From JBBSUX01 sp038234045 (GTDB taxonomy: Bacteria; Pseudomonadota; Gammaproteobacteria; Burkholderiales; Burkholderiaceae_C): a DNA stretch of 5,093 bases. Below are positions 1 to 5,093 of this stretch, piece after piece. The position numbers and the translations under genes were made by a program. Location: NCBI GenBank assembly GCA_038234045.1, contig JBBSUX010000238.1, positions 1-5,093 of the forward strand, given 5' to 3'. Each line of letters begins with the position of its first letter. Positions within the stretch are counted from its first letter, which is position 1. The notes under the pieces were generated by a model, which worked only from the letters and a program-made list of their open reading frames with translations, ran no database searches and was not told where the DNA came from.

Positions 1-161
1 AAATAGCTGGCAACCCGACGAGCAAAATGCGTTGCCTCTTCGCCATCGCCAAGCACGGAATACACTACTCCTAAAACTTCAGCCTCTAAAGTAGAAAACG
101 TTCCCGGCACTAACGGCTCGGATTTACCTGCGTGTGTCTGATTGAGTCGGCTGGCAGTCAT
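1..161 (-). CDS. Hypothetical cargo protein, N-terminal part, runs off left edge
   Basis: This frame is open from an ATG at 161 to the window edge and gives 53 residues, starting MTASRLNQTH and including LEAEVLGVVYSVLGDGEEATHF. I do not recognise the family. No signal peptide or membrane segment is visible in this part. It lies on the same strand as the integrase, 88 bases after its stop, so the two are probably cotranscribed. No Shine-Dalgarno site precedes ATG161. Instead the ATG overlaps the stop of a 14-codon frame (ATGA) that has a good one, which suggests translational coupling. An in-frame ATG at 215 would add 18 residues but has no Shine-Dalgarno site. The DNA is less GC-rich than the chromosomal genes (28 of 60 at 61-120) and uses codons such as TTA and GTA, which fits acquired cargo. 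That it is a real gene is inferred from the open frame and its position. Confidence 0.5.
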   Translation of the reverse strand, partial: MTASRLNQTHAGKSEPLVPGTFSTLEAEVLGVVYSVLGDGEEATHFARRVASY

Positions 162-202
162 GGGCGCGTCGCGGGTTCGCGGGTTACATGTTGGCTTGTC
201 AT
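158..202 (-). CDS. Possible 14-codon leader ORF overlapping the cargo gene start
   Basis: An ATG at 202 follows GGAG (213-210) with a 7-base spacer, the best ribosome binding site in this part of the window. The frame encodes MTSQHVTREPATRP and stops with TGA at 160-158. That stop overlaps the ATG of the cargo frame in an ATGA arrangement typical of translational coupling. The peptide has no run of one amino acid that would suggest an attenuator. Alternatively this is not a leader but the true start of the cargo gene, put out of frame by the 8-bp tandem duplication at 170-185: removing one copy makes ATG202 continuous with the cargo frame. Confidence 0.35.
   Translation of the reverse strand: MTSQHVTREPATRP
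170..185. repeat. Perfect tandem duplication of an 8-bp unit
   Basis: The unit CGCGGGTT occurs twice head to tail (170-177 and 178-185). It lies inside the 14-codon frame between the strong Shine-Dalgarno site and ATG161. Eight is not a multiple of three, so each gain or loss of a unit changes the reading frame. With one unit, ATG202 reads straight into the cargo frame. With two, as here, it ends at the TGA overlapping ATG161. Short repeats of this kind arise by replication slippage. Confidence 0.75.
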
Positions 203-209
203 GATCGTT

Positions 210-213
210 CTCC
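210..213 (-). promoter_or_regulatory. Shine-Dalgarno site (GGAG) for ATG202
   Basis: GGAG on the minus strand is separated by seven bases (AACGATC) from ATG202. It is the only strong ribosome binding site between the integrase stop and the cargo frame. It therefore decides that translation here most likely begins at 202 rather than at the in-frame ATGs at 215 or 161. Confidence 0.55.
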
Positions 214-214
214 A

Positions 215-239
215 TTGGAACGAAGCGGAATTCGTCCAA
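215..239 (-). other. Inverted repeat (hairpin) between integrase and cargo gene
   Basis: The arms TTGG(A)ACGAA (215-224) and TTCGTCCAA (231-239) pair over nine base pairs, with one bulged base (219) and a six-base loop. The hairpin starts 11 bases after the integrase stop, and its base touches the GGAG site at 213-210. No T-run follows on the minus strand, so it is not a standard rho-independent terminator. It could be an operator, a structure limiting ribosome access to the GGAG site, or an RNA stability element. The sequence does not decide between these. Confidence 0.45.
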
Positions 240-249
240 TCGGTAACGA

Positions 250-1479
250 TCACATCTTGGACCGAATGTTCGCTGCTCTGTCGATGCGGGAAACCTTGTC
301 ACCCATCATCACTCCCAAGCGCGGCATCTTCGCCACGGCCTGAGCGACTTCGTTGGGCAAATATTGTGCGTAGTGTTTTCGGGTGATGCGGCTGTCGCTG
401 TGTCCAAGTGCCTTGGCGACCATCTCCAAATCTTTGGTGGCCAGAAGCAGCAGTTTTCCGTAAGTCGCGCGCATCGTCTTAAAACTGACGTCGGTCAGCT
501 TGGCCGCGGTGACGGCAGCCTTCATCGGCTTGTTTGCATCCGATTGCCCCCATGTGGTGTCGTCTGCGCGAGTGAAGATGGGAGCTACTGGGGCCTTCCC
601 TGCAGTGGTGCGATCAAAGAATGAAACTCCTTCGGCCGTGAGCGGCTGCAGGAGCGTCTTCCCAGTCTTGGATTGGTAGATGCGTACCGTCGCATGGTCC
701 GGACTGTAATCGCGAACTTGAAGGCGTCTGATCTCGCTGTAACGGGCTCCCGTCATGAGCGAGGCGGTCAGTAGGTCGCGCAGGTCGAAAGGAGCAGCAC
801 TGAGCAGGCGCTTGATTTCGTCCCGCTCCAGCATCCGCGGTGGTGCATCGTCACCGAGTTCGAACGGGCTGACCTTGTTCCAAAACGTCGGCAGGTCAGC
901 CGGAAGCTTCTCGTCTCGCCAAGCGTAATTAAGCCCCGCTTTCACGATTGACAGCACGCGATTTGCGGTGGCCTTACGAGCCCTCGCCTGCTCTGGATCC
1001 GAGGGATCAAACGGCATCACCTTGCCACGGTTAGTCGGTGCCCTGGCAGCGATGGCCTTGTGCCATTTACGCAGCGTGTCGGCCGCCAGGGCGGTGACCA
1101 GCTTCCCACCGATCGTGTCGGCATGGAGTTTGTAAGACTGTCGGGAGATCACTTCTGAACCCTTGCCCGCCAGGTGTGAATCGAAATAGTCCTCCAGGAC
1201 CGCATCGAGGGTCTGACCGTCCGCGTAGTGCTTGGGGCGCGCGGTGCGCGCCTCCAATTGTGTCGTCGTCGCCATGCGAACGGCTTGCGCGTAGGTGAGT
1301 ACCACAGCGCCGTCAGCCTCCGTATGATCGTCGGGAGTCCCTAGACGCTGTGCGCGGTAACCTGCCGCTTCCCGCTGCCGAACCAGCCACGCAGCGCCGC
1401 GCGCGCCGCGGTAATAACCCACGAAGGTGCCTGGGACAATCTGCCGCCAATATGGCTCCTTGCGTGGAGGTAATTTCAT
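250..1479 (-). CDS. Tyrosine recombinase/integrase of a tRNA-Glu-integrated element
   Basis: This 409-residue phage-type integrase would cut and join the element's attachment site and the tRNA-Glu target through a 3'-phosphotyrosine intermediate. Residues about 90-190 form the core-binding region and about 215-385 the catalytic domain. Visible catalytic residues are R246 (TGARYSEI), K271 (SKTGK), R337 (FKTMRATY), H360 (ALGHSDSRIT) and the nucleophile Y370 (RKHYAQY). The histidine usual in HxxR is lysine here (K334), a known variation in the family. The length suits phage and island integrases. The chosen start ATG1479 has a weak GAGAAG five bases upstream. The frame stays open to a GTG at 1599, but that stretch is rich in arginine and overlaps the likely promoter. 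The gene lies about 200 bases from the tRNA-Glu remnant, as expected for an element integrase, and reads towards the element interior. Confidence 0.93.
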   Translation of the reverse strand: MKLPPRKEPYWRQIVPGTFVGYYRGARGAAWLVRQREAAGYRAQRLGTPDDHTEADGAVVLTYAQAVRMATTTQLEARTARPKHYADGQTLDAVLEDYFDSHLAGKGSEVISRQSYKLHADTIGGKLVTALAADTLRKWHKAIAARAPTNRGKVMPFDPSDPEQARARKATANRVLSIVKAGLNYAWRDEKLPADLPTFWNKVSPFELGDDAPPRMLERDEIKRLLSAAPFDLRDLLTASLMTGARYSEIRRLQVRDYSPDHATVRIYQSKTGKTLLQPLTAEGVSFFDRTTAGKAPVAPIFTRADDTTWGQSDANKPMKAAVTAAKLTDVSFKTMRATYGKLLLLATKDLEMVAKALGHSDSRITRKHYAQYLPNEVAQAVAKMPRLGVMMGDKVSRIDRAANIRSKM

Positions 1480-1590
1480 CCGCGCTTCTCGCGTCTCTAG
1501 TCGATGATCTCTCGGTTGTCTTGCCACAGTAGCGACTCGTGTTCTTCCGGAGTTTTCCGTAATAGACCGGTGTGGACGCCGGCGAACGCT

Positions 1591-1618
1591 ACCGTACACC
1601 TATGGGCACAAGAGTCAA
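1591..1618 (-). promoter_or_regulatory. Possible integrase promoter
   Basis: On the minus strand, TTGACT (1618-1613, five of six consensus) is followed after 16 bases by TACGGT (1596-1591), a weak -10 with three of six matches. Transcription would start near 1584, giving a leader of roughly 105 bases before ATG1479. The good -35 and the position upstream of the integrase support it, but the poor -10 keeps it tentative. The surrounding 1480-1679 stretch holds no other gene. Confidence 0.3.
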
Positions 1619-1643
1619 GCGTGGTGGGGATATTAGCTGGATT

Positions 1644-1676
1644 ATGGCAAACGTCCGTAATCGATGGCGGATGGCA
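1644..1676. repeat. Three ATGGC repeats beside the attachment core
   Basis: ATGGCA (1644-1649), ATGGCG (1664-1669) and ATGGCA (1671-1676) lie directly left of the tRNA remnant; the last two belong to a tandem GATGGC repeat at 1663-1675. Separately, TCCGTAAT occurs at 1556-1563 and 1654-1661. Integrase or excisionase arm sites are often short direct repeats in this position. The words are short and chance cannot be excluded. Confidence 0.25.
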
Positions 1677-1678
1677 TA

Positions 1679-1729
1679 CCCTACCCTTTCACGGTAGCGA
1701 CAGGGGTTCGAATCCCCTTGGGGACGCCA
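1679..1729 (+). other. Predicted att site at the right end of the integrated element
   Basis: Resemblance to tRNA-Glu begins abruptly near 1680, at the anticodon stem, with element-like DNA and an integrase gene to the left and chromosomal housekeeping genes to the right. Tyrosine integrases commonly recombine within the anticodon or T arm and carry a copy of the tRNA 3' end that restores the target gene. The exact core cannot be fixed without the other end of the element. Confidence 0.65.
1680..1729 (+). tRNA. tRNA-Glu(UUC) 3' fragment, probable attachment-site remnant
   Basis: The stretch folds as the last two thirds of tRNA-Glu. The anticodon stem is CTACC/GGTAG (1681-1685, 1693-1697) around loop CTTTCAC with anticodon TTC at 1688-1690. 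The T stem AGGGG/CCCCT (1702-1706, 1714-1718) encloses TTCGAAT. The acceptor 3' strand TGGGGAC (1719-1725), discriminator G and encoded CCA (1727-1729) follow. It agrees closely with the 3' part of E. coli tRNA-Glu as I recall it. The 5' side is not convincing: GTCCGTA at 1653-1659 would pair with the acceptor strand with one G-G mismatch and one wobble, but no proper D arm lies between. I read it as the 3' end displaced when the element inserted, not a working tRNA. The reconstituted gene should lie at the far left end of the element. Confidence 0.8.
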
Positions 1730-1744
1730 ATTGATTCGACCACT

Positions 1745-1773
1745 CAGGCTGCCGCAAGGCGGCCTGTTTTGTT
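1745..1773 (+). terminator. Rho-independent terminator after tRNA-Glu
   Basis: CAGGCTGCC (1745-1753) pairs with GGCGGCCTG (1758-1766) over nine base pairs, with one T-G wobble, around a GCAA tetraloop. TTTTGTT follows directly (1767-1773). It lies 15 bases after the CCA end and reads in the tRNA direction, so it was the terminator of the original tRNA-Glu gene. The minus strand has no T-run after the stem, so it would be poor for the convergent DUF1249 gene. Confidence 0.85.
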
Positions 1774-1795
1774 GATGGCCTCACCATGTTGCACT

Positions 1796-2299
1796 TCAAC
1801 GCGCTTGGCTGATCAACTCGTGCTTTCCGGCGCCTTCGGTTGCCATATGCAATGTCGCAACGCCATGGCCGCCTTCGGCCAGGTAATGCAACCATTTGCC
1901 CAGGAACGTGTTCATGCGCATGCGGTGATCCAGGACGGCCGCGGGCGGCGGATACATGCCGATGACGTCCTGCCAGCGACGGCCGACATAGCAATGCGTG
2001 GCTTCCACCTGGCGCGCATCGCTGTAAAGCCGCAGGAATGCCGACGGGTCCGGTTCACCCGTGACGGGATCGGGCATGAAATACGTGATGCGCAACTCAG
2101 TGGTGTAAGGGTGCTGGCCGAGTACGTCGATGCTCAGGTCAAGACCATCGCCTATGCAGGAACGATACCGGCCACGCAAAAGATCGGCAGGCTCGAACAG
2201 GCGCGTCAGCAGCGTGAAGTTCTCGGCATACAAGCCCATCAGCCAGCCAAATCGACTGAGCTTGGGAAGTTGGGCGATGCGGGAGCGTACCTGGGGCAT
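1796..2299 (-). CDS. DUF1249 family protein (YqiB-like)
   Basis: This 167-residue protein resembles E. coli YqiB (about 140 residues) along most of its length. The matching parts are the YAENFTLLTRLF region near the N terminus, TTELRITYFM (66-75), the FLRLYSDARQVEATHC stretch (88-103), and the R/N-rich MRMNTFLGKWLHYLAEG segment (127-143). There is no signal peptide or membrane helix, so it is probably cytoplasmic. The biochemical role of the family is unknown to me; in E. coli yqiB lies beside nudF and cpdA, which are not seen here. ATG2299 is preceded by AGGA (2310-2307) at seven bases, which fixes the start. It follows ppsR on the same strand after a 140-base gap with no clear promoter, and converges on the tRNA-Glu terminator. 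The C-terminal tail (about 150-167) goes beyond the E. coli length. Confidence 0.85.
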   Translation of the reverse strand: MPQVRSRIAQLPKLSRFGWLMGLYAENFTLLTRLFEPADLLRGRYRSCIGDGLDLSIDVLGQHPYTTELRITYFMPDPVTGEPDPSAFLRLYSDARQVEATHCYVGRRWQDVIGMYPPPAAVLDHRMRMNTFLGKWLHYLAEGGHGVATLHMATEGAGKHELISQAR

Positions 2300-2426
2300 G
2301 TGTCGATCCTACACGCCAGAAAGTGTTCCTGGCAGCATTGACGGAATGGAAGCACAGGCCTAACGTGGGGATTCACCAGCCAGTAATTCAACGGCTGATG
2401 ACAGATATTCCTGAATTGCGGGCAAC

Positions 2427-2440
2427 ACGCCTGCAGGCGT
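2427..2440. repeat. Perfect palindrome at the ppsR stop codon
   Basis: ACGCCTGCAGGCGT is self-complementary and could form a five-base-pair hairpin with a TGCA loop. It overlaps the first transcribed base of the ppsR TGA stop (2442-2440) only at its edge. No T-run follows on either strand, so it is at best a weak terminator or pause. The 2300-2439 gap holds no other recognisable element. Confidence 0.4.
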
Positions 2441-3261
2441 CAAAACATCTCCCGGTTGATCCCCAGCGACTCCAGCACGCGGCTGGAAATTTCCTCGATC
2501 GATGCGTGGGTCGTACTCAGCATCGGGATGCGTTCGCTGCGCAACATTGCCTCGGCCGCCGCGACTTCGCGCTTGCAGGTGTCCAGTTGCGAGTAACGTG
2601 AATTCGGGCGGCGCTCCTGCCGTATCTGCTGCAAGCGGATGGGTTCAATCGTCAACCCGAAAAGCTTGCTGCGGAAGGGCCGTAGTTTGGCGGGGAGCTG
2701 ATCCGAATCGAGATCCTCCTCGGTTAGCGGATAATTCGCCGCGCGCACGCCGTGATGCAGCGCCAGATACACGCACGTTGGCGTCTTGCCCGCTCGCGAT
2801 ACACCGACGAGGACCAGGTCCGCATCAGACATATCCATGCTGACGCCATCATCGTGCGTCAATGCATAGTTCATCGCGTTGATCCGGCGGTGATAACTCT
2901 CGAAGTCGACCATGCCATGCGCCTGTCCGACGCGGGACTGGCGTTGCGTTCCGAGTTCGCGCTCCAGCGGCTCGATGAATGGCGCGAACACGTCCAGCAT
3001 CAGCGCCCCGCTCTCGGCCAGCAATGCATTGAGTTCCGGATCGACGCTGGAGTTGATGACGATCGGACGCATGCCATGCTCTTGGCCAATGCGCCGGATT
3101 TCGGCCCCTGCCTCGCGGGCTTTCTCCAGGTCGTCAACAAAGGGGAGCCGGTGGGTGACAAAGCGAGTCTCGGCGAACTGCGTGAGCAGGCTGTGACCGA
3201 TGGTTTCCGCGGTAATGCCGGTACCGTCTGAGACATAAAACACCGGGCGTGTGGCACTCAT
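2440..3261 (-). CDS. ppsR: PEP synthase regulatory protein (bifunctional kinase/phosphorylase)
   Basis: This cytoplasmic 273-residue protein of the DUF299/PSRP family controls PEP synthase. It phosphorylates the threonine next to the catalytic histidine using ADP, which inactivates the enzyme, and removes that phosphate by Pi-dependent phosphorolysis, which restores it. The N-terminal signature VFYVSDGTGITAETIGHSLL (7-26) is diagnostic. The P-loop-like GVSRAGKT (153-160) is the nucleotide site, followed by PTCVYLALHHGVRAANYPL (161-179) and a conserved C-terminal TTHASIEEIS stretch (250-259). The length matches E. coli PpsR (277). ATG3261 is chosen because GGAG (3272-3269) stands seven bases upstream; a TTG at 3267 is too close to that site. 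It is divergent from its target ppsA across 112 bases, the same pairing as in E. coli (ydiA/ppsA). No damage or missing residue is seen. Confidence 0.96.
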   Translation of the reverse strand: MSATRPVFYVSDGTGITAETIGHSLLTQFAETRFVTHRLPFVDDLEKAREAGAEIRRIGQEHGMRPIVINSSVDPELNALLAESGALMLDVFAPFIEPLERELGTQRQSRVGQAHGMVDFESYHRRINAMNYALTHDDGVSMDMSDADLVLVGVSRAGKTPTCVYLALHHGVRAANYPLTEEDLDSDQLPAKLRPFRSKLFGLTIEPIRLQQIRQERRPNSRYSQLDTCKREVAAAEAMLRSERIPMLSTTHASIEEISSRVLESLGINREMF

Positions 3262-3279
3262 GCGCAAACTCCATGCAAT

Positions 3280-3293
3280 GCGGCGAGCGCCGC
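3280..3293. repeat. GC-rich inverted repeat in the ppsR-ppsA intergenic region
   Basis: GCGGC (3280-3284) and GCCGC (3289-3293) are separated by GAGC. The element lies in the probable ppsR leader and just upstream of the possible ppsA promoter. It could be an operator or an mRNA hairpin, but short GC-rich inverted repeats are common in DNA of this composition. Confidence 0.25.
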
Positions 3294-3305
3294 GACGGGC
3301 TGGGT

Positions 3306-3314
3306 TGCTAAAAT
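3306..3314 (+). promoter_or_regulatory. Possible extended -10 promoter for ppsA
   Basis: TGC followed by TAAAAT (3309-3314, five of six consensus) forms an extended -10 element on the plus strand, about 60 bases before the ppsA start. No good -35 is seen at 17 bases, which an extended -10 can tolerate. It is the one A/T-rich patch in the divergent intergenic region. On the minus strand the same patch reads TATTTT (3315-3310), with CGGACA 18 bases upstream, so it might also serve ppsR; that part is weaker. Confidence 0.4.
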
Positions 3315-3361
3315 AGACGCTTCGGCCCGTTCCTGTCCGATCCTACCCAGTTGCGAACCCT

Positions 3362-3365
3362 GGAG
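3362..3365 (+). promoter_or_regulatory. Ribosome binding site deciding the TTG start of ppsA
   Basis: GGAG is placed eight bases before TTG3374. A GTG at 3365 overlaps this site and so cannot use it. The protein reading from TTG, with conserved sequence beginning around residue 10 (ILWLHDLRL), supports the choice. A TTG start may lower translation of this abundant-product gene. Confidence 0.7.
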
Positions 3366-3373
3366 TGTCCGTC

Positions 3374-5093
<1,720 letters not shown>

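Noticed and set aside
452..1562. A 12-base repeat AGTTTTCCGTAA at 452-463 and 1551-1562
   Set aside because: One copy lies inside the integrase coding sequence, and about one 12-base match is expected by chance in a window of this size.
1480..1599. A 40-residue N-terminal extension of the integrase from GTG1599
   Set aside because: The extension is Arg-rich and low in complexity, its start is GTG without a ribosome site, and it overlaps the likely promoter at 1591-1618. ATG1479 begins the conserved-looking protein.
1653..1729. A complete working tRNA-Glu
   Set aside because: GTCCGTA can pair partly with the acceptor 3' strand, but positions 1660-1680 form no proper D stem and lack the usual tRNA-Glu D-arm sequence, so only the 3' part is supported.
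1664..2341. A 225-residue open frame on the plus strand starting in the tRNA remnant
   Set aside because: It runs through the tRNA, the terminator hairpin and antisense to the DUF1249 gene, with no ribosome site and no recognisable motif.
2307..2343. A promoter for the DUF1249 gene
   Set aside because: No pair of -35 and -10 elements with acceptable spacing was found in 2300-2439. The gene may be read from ppsR or from a promoter that I cannot recognise.
2427..2440. Palindrome as a rho-independent terminator for ppsR
   Set aside because: The possible stem is only five base pairs and no T-run follows on the minus strand, so it is kept only as a repeat.

Overview
The window joins the end of an integrated mobile element (about 1-1680) to an ordinary proteobacterial chromosome (about 1680-5093). 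The chromosomal genes point to a gammaproteobacterium of the Xanthomonadales/Lysobacterales type. The PpsA and PpsR proteins closely match my memory of Xanthomonas homologues, and GC content is high (41 of 60 bases at 4561-4620). This placement comes from recall and was not searched.

Element side. A tyrosine recombinase gene (250-1479, minus) reads away from the junction. Behind it on the same strand lies the start of an unrecognised cargo gene that runs off the left edge (start at or near 161, minus). The DNA there is less GC-rich (28 of 60 at 61-120). The 50 bases between the two genes hold a hairpin, a strong Shine-Dalgarno site, a 14-codon frame whose stop overlaps the next start (ATGA), and an 8-bp tandem duplication that sets the reading frame.

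Junction. At about 1680-1729 lies the 3' part of a tRNA-Glu(UUC): anticodon arm, T arm, acceptor 3' strand and encoded CCA. A rho-independent terminator follows. No convincing 5' half or D arm precedes it. This is the expected residue when a tRNA-targeting integrase recombines in the anticodon region. The reconstituted tRNA-Glu should then lie at the other end of the element, left of the window.

Chromosome side. A DUF1249 (YqiB-like) gene (1796-2299, minus) and ppsR (2440-3261, minus) are followed by the divergent ppsA (3374 to beyond the right edge, plus). PpsA makes phosphoenolpyruvate from pyruvate and ATP at the entry to gluconeogenesis. PpsR is the bifunctional kinase/phosphorylase that switches PpsA off and on at the threonine two residues before its catalytic histidine. 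Both target residues (T426, H428) are visible.

No wholly new system can be demonstrated. The most interesting spots are the tRNA-Glu junction and the translational arrangement in front of the truncated cargo gene.
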